This document shows, in pieces, positions 22,381 to 32,413 of a stretch of 64,000 nucleotides of DNA (its first letter is position 1; every line of letters begins with the position of its first letter). The notes beneath the pieces are model-generated. The model was not told the origin of the DNA and searched no databases. It worked only from the letters and a program-made list of their open reading frames with translations. Origin of the DNA: Crossaster papposus (Eukaryota; Echinodermata; Asteroidea; Velatida; Solasteridae); NCBI GenBank assembly GCA_037893245.1, contig JBAIAA010000117.1, positions 2,852,001 to 2,916,000 of the forward strand. The letters run 5' to 3'. Made by a program: the position numbers and the translations under genes.

Positions 22381-23463
22381 TCATACTGATTTTTCAAGAC
22401 GAACTCCCCGGGGGAACTCCATCCACTTCCTTCTTTAACCAGTCCCATTTCTAAGCATTTTTGATGCCTTTTATATCAACAGTTTTTACATGCTCTTGTC
22501 CCTTTTCTTGTTCGCTGATGTCCTTCCTATTTTAAATCATTTTGACATGCGTGTTTTTGATGTCCAAACCCAGGATCCACGTTTTTCCAATATCCACATA
22601 GTGAGTGCATAGGTATAGTGTCCGTATCCCGATGTACATGTACCTGTACATGTATTCATTCACGCGGAATCAGACTATTAGACTGCAGTTCATAAAACGG
22701 CCAGACTGTACCGGTATGTTACAGAATGCGCACGGAGTCTGTGTCCTGCATCTTTTTATGGTTTTATATACGTATACAAAACACGGAGCCAGATGATATT
22801 TTTCCTTAAATAATGTTATGTGCGCTAGCAATGTCGTTGGATGAGCCGAAGTGCGGATTTATTTATTTTTGCGGTGGGATTTTTTTTAGCGTGAGAAATC
22901 CTGTGTGGGCGTGAGAATAACCCGAAATGTGCGACTCTCACGCTCAATGCGCGAGAGTTGGCACCCCTGGTTCTGCAATCCGTTCACTGCGAGTGCGAGT
23001 AGTTGCACGCCGATCACACCGGCGAAAAAACATCGGTTTCCTTCCGAAAATACAAGTAAAGCAAGTAAGCAAACCAGCAAATATGGACGACAAAAAAAAG
23101 GTTACAAGCATTTATGACGTAAAAAGTTATTTAGAAGCATTTTTGAAAAGACAGAAAAGACATGGATTTTGTGTCTAACTTGCCGATAAAACGGGGACAA
23201 TTCGTAGCAAGTGTTTTGTTTTGAAAGTCGACATGATTTTTGTTTCTAACGTTACTATAAGTTACCATGCAATAACTTGCCAATTAAAAACGGGGCAATC
23301 GTGTGACTTTCTTAATGCTGTACATTTTACACGTGTAGCAAAGGTTTCGTTTTCAGCAATTCAAGATCATTTACACATTTTCAAATTATTTTTTTGACCA
23401 AAAAATATTTACGGTCGGTCGGGTTACCGGAAACGTAACGCAAACAAACGTGGCGGCCTAATT

Positions 23464-23719
23464 GGTTGTGTTCTTACCTGTTTCGTGCACTGTGCTGTAG
23501 TGGATGGCTAAACCACCCATCCACTACAGCACAGTGCACGAAACAGGTAACAGCCGCTGACTATGCGACCGGAGTTGCGCGCGACGTTGTTGTCAACAAG
23601 AATGACGTCATGAGTTTGCTCAACAATGGCTACGTGCATTTGAATCGGCGAACATTGCTCCACATTTTGAGGCCCGATTTTCTCACTTTTTTAACACAAT
23701 AACAGGTAAGAACACACCG
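23464..23719. mobile_element. Inverted-repeat element with internal hairpin
   Basis: The outer ends GGTTGTGTTCTTACCTGTT (from about 23464) and AACAGGTAAGAACACACC (to about 23719) are inverted. Within, 23476-23549 is a hairpin with a stem of about 34 bp (CCTGTTTCGTGCACTGTG and beyond) and an 8-nt loop. Both outer ends read as a consensus splice donor, CAGGTAAG, pointing outward. A short open frame ending NNGYVHLNRRTLLHILRPDF lies between; I do not recognise it. Confidence 0.65.
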
Positions 23720-24025
23720 ATAGTGTAAGTGTCTTCCTTGATCCTTAGTGCCTACTGGGGACAAGCAGCATTTTTGTAAGTGGCCGTTTTCCGTGACATT
23801 TTTTGGGAAAAGTGTGGGAGGTCATGGGGATCGATGTGCAGACATTTCGTACAACGAGTCCAACCGGGTTTGCTTGGACCCTAATATCACCAGACCCTAA
23901 TATCACCAGACCGTGTCCAAATGTTGAAAAAGGTGATTTTTGGGTCCAAGTTACTCGAACTAGATAATGTCCAAATGTTAAAAAAGCGATAACTAGAGAG
24001 TACAGTAACTCGGACTAGCTGTAGT

Positions 24026-24951
24026 ACAGTTGTTTTCCTAGTTCCGGATCGCTTCAAATAAAAACCTACCTCTTATTGCTTGGTCTCCAATAATATTTGT
24101 TTAGATGAAGTGCATTTTGAAAAGAAACATATAAGCTTCTTGATACATAAACATATTTGTAATAAAATATCCAGAAAAGGAATTTGGCAAGATTTTCGAC
24201 TCGTACTTTGACATGTTTGAACGGTTTGTAAAAATCACGGGAGCCGCAAAACCGCGAACAAATATTCTGCGACATGTCACTAAAAACGTTTGATTTCATT
24301 TATGCCGTTTTGTAGTCTACAGTAAAACTCATGCATCGATTATTTGTCGAGTAAAAATAAGTCTAAAAGTCTCCAGTATTAAAAAATCTGCCAAAGACTG
24401 AACGTACATGTACATCTTTTCCTAGTTCCGGATCGCTCGTAAAATACATGCATCAACTACACGCGCGCAAGCGATTTCATATGACGTTTCCTGTAGGTCA
24501 AAGTTTATCGGCTCGTTGCCGCGCGCCACACACGTACATAGACAAAACATTTAAAAACATTTCTTTGCAAGTCCTCTTTTTAAACTTTATTGGAAGTGAA
24601 AGTATTTGAAATATATTTTAAACTGTATTTATATAAATTAATGAATACTTTATCAGAAATAAGGCTTGATTCGGGTTGGTTCTATTTCTAGCATGATTAT
24701 TTGTTTATGTACGAAGCAGTTTTTCACCCGATCCGGAATCGATTGAACCGATCCGCAACTAGGAAAAGTGATGTCGGTACTTTTGACGTCGTATTTTCAG
24801 AATAAGAAGAGCACAAATATCGAAACAAAAACTGTAGTTTCTCCATCACATAAGGTAAACTATTAAACCTATTTCATTTGAATTTCGAGGATTATACCTG
24901 TTGAAAACAGCCTGAATATTTTTTGCGATCCGGAACTAGGAAAACGTCTGT
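24026..24951. mobile_element. MITE with CCTAGTTCCGGATCGC ends, nested pair
   Basis: Left ACAG-TT-GTTTTCCTAGTTCCGG and right CCGGAACTAGGAAAAC-GT-CTGT are inverted repeats of about 27 bp. A second pair of the same terminal sequence occurs inside (about 24418, TTTTCCTAGTTCCGGATCGC, and about 24753, CGATCCGCAACTAGGAAAA), so a related element of about 350 bp appears nested in the larger one. Confidence 0.7.
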
Positions 24952-25497
24952 AGTGTACAAAAACGGCTGCAGCCAAATTAGCGAAGGGACAATGGCTTCA
25001 CGGGCAACAACAACTAGGTCTGGAAACAATATGATATGAAATTACCAGTCAGGAGGCATGGTACTTTTAATACTTCAACAACGTCCATCTTTCCTGTTCC
25101 GCATCGATGTCATCCTGCAGCTGGCCGGCTGGGGCGCTCGCGATGCGATGACACTACATGCGCCGCCGTCAGTCGAGTCTAGTCGAGTCTAGCAAGTCGA
25201 TGTCACGTAATACTGGCCGCAGGCGCTAGGCAGGCGCGTCGCGTACATAGCGTACAAAGGTTACCAACGAAACCAGTGTATTCACGTGCGGCAAACAGAA
25301 ACCGTACCAGTCAATATCTCCATGCATCAACAGAGGGCGCCAATCACTTTTTCGACCAGAGCTTTGGCGCGGCATCACATGTGTTTTTTGTGTGAGATGC
25401 ATCTAAAAACACCATGGGGGAAAGCACACCACAATCACAGGACCACGGCAAATTCATTGGATGATAAAGAGCGCCATCTGTTGACCCATTTCCCCAG
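24952..25497. other. Gap, GC-richer, no gene supported
   Basis: Contains CGAGTCTAGT doublets near 25180. No retroviral-type protease or reverse transcriptase reading frame follows the gag relic on its downstream (left) side, so the relic lacks pol in this window. Confidence 0.5.
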
Positions 25498-26744
25498 TTA
25501 AAAATGTGGGGACCGGCATTTCGGTCCCGTTGCGGCAACGTGCTCATTTATCCGGTGCGTTCTTCCGGAGATCCGAGCACGCCGGATGCGTGAGACCGCC
25601 ACACCGGGTGAGCTCAATGTATCTGCCGATCGAACCTGTTTGGCAAGTCCCGGACAATCTACCCGTCTGTGACCAGGTTGTTGGCACTTCCAGCAAATAA
25701 GTGGCCCTTTTGACCATTGAGTTTGTCTAGGCGTTGAACTAACGAGACATTTTAGTTCCATCAATGACCGTTCTAACTGGCTAATTTTACGTTTCAAGTC
25801 TGTGTTGGTTTGCTGGACTGCACTAGCTACCGGTAGCACAGAAAGGTAGTTCCTAGGAACCTCTTTATTACATTCAAGTTTAAGAAATGCCTCTTCTTCT
25901 AATGCCAAAGACGAAGCTTTACCCAAAGTTCTTGGCTTGGCTCGCCTAACCTGCATCCTTACTTCAGGTAAGTTTAACGACCTGATACATTGGTCTCTAC
26001 CAATCTCTTCCCTAAATTCAGAGGAAACATTAGAATAGGCCTTAACAACCAATCGATGAATTTCACTTGCAAGCTCAGGTAACGACTCGCCCTTTCTACG
26101 GCATCTGGCTCTCAGTTTGGCTCGATGAAGTTCCATCTGTCCCTTGGGACTGAATCTTTCTTTTAGGGCATCTATCAACTCAGAAAAATCATTCTTTTGT
26201 TCATCTGACAAATCTGTGTACACTTGTAATGCTGAACCTCTTAATCTTACAGCTAAGAATCTAGTCTTTTGTGCCTCATTCCATCCATTAATTTGACTAC
26301 ATAGTTCTACGTTTGTCAACCAATCTTCCAAGGGAGTTTTACCGTCATAAGTATCAGGCAATGAAACGGGTTTTATTTGAGTCGAGTTTAACAACCTGGA
26401 AGAAAAATTAATATCACCAGGATATACTCTTCCTGCAAATTCACTTTGAGTGTGCCTACGACTACTACATGTGGGTGTGTGCACCATAATTATCAAAAGT
26501 ACTAGCCGGTTTTTTTCCTTGTACATTTACATGCCTGCCCTGTGTATGTTCGACATTGCCCTTGGGGGAGGATCTGTGACTGGGTGCAAAACCAACTCTA
26601 ATACCCTCATAGATCAGGGCGGGGCGTGCCCTCCCTTTCAGCCACACCTATAGCTATCAAATTTAAATTACGATCTAATTCTTCTTCCAACATAGCCAGG
26701 GTACGGTCCAACTGGACCTTAATAGCAGCTCTTCTTGAATCCAT
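25498..26744 (-). pseudogene. gag: Gypsy element C gag, degenerate
   Basis: The start is ATG at 26744 (MDSRRAAIKVQLDRTLAM), just inside the primer-binding site. The frame then breaks: stops and a frame change between about 26640 and 26527 precede a 342-codon open stretch ending at 25498. That stretch has a retrotransposon gag domain (DTYDGKTPLEDWLTNVELC, then QKTRFLAVRLRGSALQVY and ELIDALKERFSPKGQ) and a CCHC zinc knuckle (CWKCQQPGHRRVDC) that binds genomic RNA in capsid-like particles. No protease, RT or integrase of this element is present. Ty3/Gypsy group. Element A sits immediately upstream, inside this element's LTR. Confidence 0.8.
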
Positions 26745-26804
26745 ACTGTTTTACTAAACTATATGAACATACGCAAACAGAAAGGGTCACCAAAGCACCA
26801 GCGA

Positions 26805-26889
26805 ATCCCACCGCTGCCACCAAAACTGTAACGAAACCCACTTGGGATCCGCCAGTGGACAAACAAACTCACAACAAAAAGGAACGAAG
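26805..26889 (-). mobile_element. Element C primer-binding site and LTR end
   Basis: On the minus strand an LTR end (GTTTCGTTACA) is followed, after GTTT, by TGGTGGCAGCGGTGGGA, a tRNA-primer-type site starting TGG. Element A uses the same site. The LTR fragment is 26827-26889 in plus coordinates (TGTAACGAAACCC...). It is cut at 26890 where element A begins; the likely remainder is at 55125-55594. Confidence 0.6.
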
Positions 26890-27086
26890 TGTGACGAAAA
26901 TGCCCCCTTGTCATTTTCTTAAAACTCACCTTATATGTCTGGACAAGCATACTTTAGATTCCATCCATTTTTGTATCACTCTGATGACATATTTTATCGC
27001 TAGAGTAGGAATAGATTTCACCATCCGTCATGACATGTCAGCTGTTTGCTTTGCACGTGTATAATGACTTTCTAAATATGTGACCT

Positions 27087-27494
27087 GTTCCAACGAAACC
27101 CGGATAAAGTCGCACATTGTGTTTTGTCACAATGTACTCCTGAAGTCATTTCTGGATGGATTTTACCATTTTGAGGTTTTAAGTTTTCCTAAGTCACTCA
27201 CTATTAATCTACAATCTCCTCAAATTTGAACAAAATCCGTCTACCAGAAGTGTGTTTTTTTGTCAATTTTGTGAAACATTTGTGTATAGACATAATACGC
27301 TTTTCTGAACTTCAAAGCTGTTTATCTCATAATTAGGTTGTCAGGGTTTTATCACTAAATCCAGACCCCAGGGAAGATAGGGTGGGGGTACATATGTAAA
27401 TGATACATCATTTTAAAGCTGAGAACCTAGAGAATTAGAAAAGGGCAAAATCTGAAAAACTAAAAAGTCGACTTTGTCCGGGTTTCGTTGGAAC
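27087..27494. mobile_element. MITE inside the 5' LTR
   Basis: Ends GTTCCAACGAAACCCGGA and its reverse complement TCCGGGTTTCGTTGGAAC, extending to 26 bp with one mismatch. The other LTR copy (around 54340) lacks these 408 bp, which confirms the insertion. No coding content. Confidence 0.8.
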
Positions 27495-27993
27495 TAAATC
27501 CAAGATGGCTGCCTTCTGAATCTCTAAAATCGACACGGATTGGTCTAAGTTTTAAAAGATTATTTCTTGATTTAGACTAAAATGTTGCCTTGAGTTAATT
27601 TACATCTACTTCAGTCCTTTAGCTAAGTTTTTAGAATAACGTTGAGTAAGGAATCAATTACCAATTTGTCTATGTTTTTCGTCTGCTAGTCAGTGACTTC
27701 AGTCATGAATATTGATGAGGATGACATCACTGAGTTATTATCAATGAAAATAGGTCATGTTTACGTTCAGTCATCAACTTAGTTTTTGCTCATAGGGAGC
27801 TGTATTCTAAATGCACATGAAAGTTTAGAGTTTAAAGAATATGTGAATACTTTGATTGAGAAATATACTGTTTAAATAATTGATTTTAGGATGAATTAAA
27901 ACTTTGTTGTGCATAGTAATTTTCATTGTTTTACAACTTGTGGGCGTGGCTTATCTACTACGCTCACGGAAATTACGCGCGTAAGTATACAAG

Positions 27994-28000
27994 TATAAAA
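27994..28000 (+). promoter_or_regulatory. TATA box of element A LTR
   Basis: AAGTATAAAAGGGC, shared by both LTR copies, in the position expected for the LTR promoter that makes the genomic transcript. Confidence 0.55.
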
Positions 28001-28208
28001 GGGCAAAGTTTTGGTTGGTTAGAGATAGTTGGTTGGTTGGTTTGCTTTGGGTTGGTTGAGCGCTGCGCTGCTGATTACTATATTGAGGAGCTGAGGAGCT
28101 GAGGAGCAGAGGAGCAGGAGAGGAGGCATTATATACGAGTTTTAGTGGGAATAATTTAACCGAGAACCGGGGGAAGCTAGAATAGTTGGAGGAGCTAAAG
28201 TCATTAGG

Positions 28209-28375
28209 ATAATAGAGTTGAGGAGCAGAGGCGCGAGTTGAGGAGCAGAGGAGCGAGTTGAGAAGCAGAGGAGCGAGTTGAGGGGCAGAGGAGCGAGTTG
28301 AGGAGCAGAGGAGCAAGTTGAGGAGCAGAGGAGCGAATTGAGGAGCAGAGGAGCAAATTGAGGAGCAGAGGAGCT
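28209..28375. repeat. GAGGAGCAGAGGAGCGAGTT minisatellite
   Basis: About eight tandem copies of a 20-21 bp unit, GTTGAGGAGCAGAGGAGCGA, within the 5' LTR downstream of the TATA box, thus probably in the transcribed R-U5 part. The matching stretch of the other LTR copy is deleted. Confidence 0.85.
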
Positions 28376-29086
28376 GGACCCAAATTCCGGAGATACATCG
28401 TGAGTTAGCTTACTCATTATTGGTCGGAATGGAGGAGTTGGATAAAATAATCTAAGGTCATCTAAGTTATCCCGAGTGCTAAGGTGATTCAAGAAACTAC
28501 TGGCAGACTCAGTCAGAGGCCTTAACTTAACGTTATTTTGTTTTGAGAGGCATTAGGATTTGCCTGTTGATTAATCTATTAGAGACTGCTTAGGGGATAA
28601 CTTGAAGACTGATTATTTTCCTCTCAGTGCAGAGAGCACTATCCTTTATTGCATCCTCGATTTGGTAAATTAATTGAGCTTTAGCACATCTGCGATTTGT
28701 GTGGATTGGAATTAAATAATTACTATCCTTTGAGTTGTGTTGAAAATCGGCCTGAAGAGTGAATTTATTTTAGTAATATAGTTGTCCTTAGTAATAAGAA
28801 GACTGGTTGACACTGCACTTAACTTCTTCACTGGTTCATATATCTTGACTACGAACCAGAGCCTGAGACCAAGAAATACTAAACCGGTGAGGCGGAACTC
28901 CGGGGGTTTAGTGCCTATAAATTTTCCGCCTGTTGGCAGCGCTATCTAGGACTGTTTTCCAGAACGCGTAGGCTTATTTAATTATTATTTAGCCAACGGG
29001 GTCGGGGCAAAGTCAAGTCCAATTGGAAAATAAATAACAGTCGTTCGTTGTTTGTTTTTCTCTTAAAATTTACTTTTCCGCCACAA

Positions 29087-29104
29087 TGGTGGCAGCGGTG
29101 GGAT
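29087..29104 (+). promoter_or_regulatory. Primer-binding site, element A
   Basis: TGGTGGCAGCGGTGGGA directly after the LTR terminus CCGCCACA. It starts with TGG, as expected for pairing with the CCA end of a tRNA; I cannot assign the tRNA. Confidence 0.65.
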
Positions 29105-29208
29105 AAAACAGTGAAGAGTAAGCAGTTCGATAAAGCAGTGGAAGAGACAAGGACTAACGTAAAACAGGAGGAACCGGTAGACACAGGGAGACGGAGAAGA
29201 GAGAACTT

Positions 29209-30626
29209 TTGGAACGAGAGGAGAAACGTGAACTGCACAAGACTACCAGGATGGAGGTTCAAGTGGAAGGTGATTACACCTCAGGGATCAGCAGCACAGG
29301 GCCGGCTACCCAAGGCAACCCAAACCACCAGAATATGACGAAGGGAAATGGAAAAGCAATTTCCATTGAAACGGAACAAGGAGCTAGAAGGAAAATCCCA
29401 GTACCGACAGGAGAGAGAACAAGAAGCCATGGTGACGAATGGAGAGCAGAACGGCGAGAACTCAATTTTAATTACCCCGAATTGGGACGTGGTGAGCCAA
29501 GTGAGCAGACGGGAATGGGCTTGTTGAACACCCAGGATCGGAACACTGACTTTGAGGGTGAAGACGCGGCGTATGCACAAGAGCAAGAAAACCATGGAAT
29601 TCATCGACAGGGATTATCAAAACAAAGGAGTGAATTGCGAGCAAATTGGGAGGACGAAGAAACCTACGGAGGAGCAAACCACAGAAATGTTGGGGAGCAA
29701 GAACATTTTCGAAACAGACGTGAAGTAAGCAGGAAAGAAGTTACCCCCGAAAGATTTGATGGCCGAGTTGGATGGAGAGATTATCATAAACACTTTGAAG
29801 CCTGTAAGATGATAAATAAGTGGTCAGACAGAGATGCAGCTTTTCATTTGGCTACACGCTTACAAGGGCCAGCCTTAAAAGTGCTTGGGAGTATGCCGAT
29901 GAATGGCTACACATCTTATGAAGAGCTTACTACGAAGTTGTCACAAAGATTTGGGCCAGGGAAACACCCAGAGAACTATCTACTTGAATTAAGAATGAGA
30001 CGGAGGAACCTAATGAAACTCTTCAAGAACTCGGACAGGAGATTCGAGACATGACCGCAATGGCATATTCAGAAGTACCCTGAGAAGTAAGGGAAAGATT
30101 GGCTAAAGGACACTTTCTGGATGCAATAGACGACTCTGAAATTAGAGCAGAAATTTTTCGGTCACAACCAGCTACACTGGATGACGCTATCAGATCAGCA
30201 TTGGGAACTGAATGTTTTCTGCATGCTGAACACAGCAGAGACAGAATAAAGCCAAGCCGATACACGAGGAACATCACTGTAACTGATAGAATGACTGAAG
30301 AGATGTCCAGTTTTGCGAAAGGACTAGCTGAAGTACGAGCATCACTGACTGAATTGACGACTACAGTGAAAGAGTTGCAGAGAAACCCAAGAAACAATGA
30401 AAGAGAAATGGACAGGAATAGACGGTCAAGTTTCACTGATAGGGACATCACATGCTTTGCATGTGGGAAGCTTGGACATATTGCTCGGCAGTGCCTAACA
30501 GGAGGAGCAAATGAGCAAAAGCAGACGATGCAGTTAAACTACCATCGGCCAGCTCAGCGGGTCGAGAGGTGGCCGAGGACTCGCAACGACCCAGTGAATC
30601 ATGGGAACAGAACTTCTTCGAAGTAG
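29209..30626 (+). pseudogene. gag: Gypsy element A gag, frameshifted
   Basis: An N-terminal charged region precedes a retrotransposon gag domain (TPERFDGRVGWRDYHKHFEA, then FHLATRLQGPALKVLG and ELTTKLSQRFG). The frame is lost near 30010, a TGA lies at 30080, and the product resumes at 30099 with RLAKGHFLDAIDD and a CCHC knuckle CFACGKLGHIARQC, ending at 30626. The knuckle marks the nucleocapsid part. The inferred role is capsid-like particle assembly. It is inactive because of the frame break and stop. It overlaps the protease frame at 30569. Confidence 0.8.
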
Positions 30627-31243
30627 GGAGTAATCTTCATGAAGCACCAGCGGACTCAAAGATAGGTGCAATGCAAGCAGGTGTTTTTGTAATGGGAACA
30701 ATTTGTGACAAGAGGGTCAAGTTTCTTGTGGACACGGGATCGACTCATACAGTGATTTCAAGGTCGACTTACATGAGGATGGATGACTGTAACAGACCAC
30801 AACTTTCACCAATGGAGTCGGGAATTAAACAAGCTGATGGAGCACCAATTGCAGTTATGGGGAGTGGATATTGTAACCTGCAAATAGGAAAGACACACAT
30901 TGAACTTTGTGTAATAGTGGCTGACATTCACAATGATGGAATCTTAGGATTAGATTTCTTGTTGAAGACAGGTGGAAGTTTGGATTTAAGAAGAGCGAAC
31001 TTGCAGATTAAAGACGAACAGATCCCATGCGTAAGTGTCACTGACAATGATCTTCAGATTAGAGTTAGTGTGGCAGAAACAACTACAGTTCCAGCAGAGA
31101 GCCATGTTGCCCCCCATTGCAGTCGGCACAATTCCCGCCAGAGGTCAAGCAGTTGCCACAGGCTCAGTAACTCAAAAATTACGGTCGTAACATGGAGCGT
31201 GACGAGTAAGGTGGCACATTTTCTGCTCTCCCCCAATAATTAA
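30569..31243 (+). pseudogene. Element A protease region
   Basis: GVFVMGTICDKRVKFLVDTG followed by STHTVISR carries the aspartic-protease DTGS active-site motif at about residues 50-53, and DGILGLDFLL is the second conserved block of retropepsins. The reading frame then runs into unrelated sequence, where the LINE begins at about 31.2 kb. It overlaps the end of gag in another frame, as in many Gypsy elements. Confidence 0.75.
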
Positions 31244-31313
31244 TTTCCTAAGCGCCACTTTGAAGTAAATACTGCCATTTCAACTACCACCTCACGGGCA
31301 ACTACTACTGGTC

Positions 31314-32197
31314 ATGTCTGATAACCAAACAACCAGGAAAACATCTAGAAATCGCCATAAACTGAGTTCGAAAAACGAATCTCCAGTCCCGAGTGACAGA
31401 GAACAAGTGGCGGCGCTGACAATTGTCCGTGCAGTGGCAACCTATCAGTCATTGAAGACAAGCTCGACAAAATCTTGAAGTCCATTCACAACATTGAATC
31501 GCGACTGACCTCCTTAGAAGTCCGATTTAAAGAAGTCCATCAGCAGGTGTCTTCAAATTCCAAAGACATTGTCGACTTGAAGGAATCTGTAACTTTCGTA
31601 CAAGACAAGTCCGACGCCATTAAGACACAGCTCAATGAGAAAACACAATACAACCTCAGGATAATCAGGAACATCGAAGACCAAATTGATGACATGCACA
31701 ATCGCAGCCGTCGCAACAATATCGTGCTTCAAGGTGTTCCGGAACGAAGTGAGGTTGGGTCTCAATCTTGTGAGGATTTTATTCATAAGTTTCTCACCAA
31801 CCATAAGAAGCTCCAGAACGGCGAGGACATTGAGATCGACCGGGCACACCGCACTGGTTCACTACCTGGGGTTGGCCCAGCTGCCGCACTCACTTCCCCG
31901 AGACCAAGACCAATCCACTGTCGTCTTCTTCGCTACAGCGATCGGCAGTACATCCTGAAAAATGCAGCAAAGCACCTCAAGAACAACAAGTTCAAGGACC
32001 ACAACATATTCATCACTGATGATGTAACACCCAAAGTCAGAGCACAGCGCAAGGAGCTGCGCGAATCACATCTACGGCGCATTCAGAACCAGGAGAGGGT
32101 CCATTTCGCATATATCCCGTGGTCTGTTCCAGCAATGATCCGGTACAAGATACGCGATGGCCCTTTCAAATCCTACCGTCCTGGGGGAGATGCCTGA
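31314..32197 (+). pseudogene. LINE ORF1 protein, one frameshift
   Basis: ATG at 31314 (MSDNQTTRKTSRNRHKLSS) opens a frame that must shift by one base between about 31405 and 31460 to continue into the long C-terminal frame ending at 32197. The latter shows a heptad-rich coiled coil (IHNIESRLTSLEVRFKEV) and an RRM-like region typical of L1/transposase-22 ORF1 proteins (RRNNIVLQGVPE, IEIDRAHRTG, RPIHCRLLRYSDRQYIL). Such proteins bind LINE RNA. The frameshift probably inactivates it, unless it is a sequence error. Confidence 0.75.
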
Positions 32198-32413
32198 AAT
32201 GTCTTAACCCACGCTCCACTTAATTTGTAGTTATTTATATAATGCAATTTTGTCAATTGCCCTGTCTATGTATGTATGTGTTTGTATGTGTGCACTGGTG
32301 TGAGACAAACCACTTTGGATGTATTCTGGTCTATACTCAACTGGTTGTGAAGGATCTTCTAAACATCGGTGAGTTAATATTTATTATTACTTAACATATT
32401 ACTTACAGTTAGT

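Larger units (their letters stand above)
26890..29085 (+). mobile_element. Element A 5' LTR, about 2.2 kb
   Basis: It begins TGTGACGAAAATGCC and ends TTTTCCGCCACA, so the termini are TG...CA with short inverted ends. The end is followed by the primer-binding site at 29087. A second copy of the LTR lies at 52552-55124. The comparison shows that this copy gained a MITE (27087-27494) and that the other copy gained a 1.6-kb insertion and lost its last 0.9 kb. Confidence 0.75.

Noticed and set aside
23476-23549. CACTGTG/CACAGTG heptamers as recombination signal sequences
   Set aside because: The heptamers are part of a hairpin and no ACAAAAACC-like nonamer lies at 12 or 23 bp spacing.
28142-28492. 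Leu/Ser-rich minus-strand frames (SAPQLAPLLLNS repeats)
   Set aside because: They are the translated complement of the LTR minisatellite; no start context, no homologue known to me.
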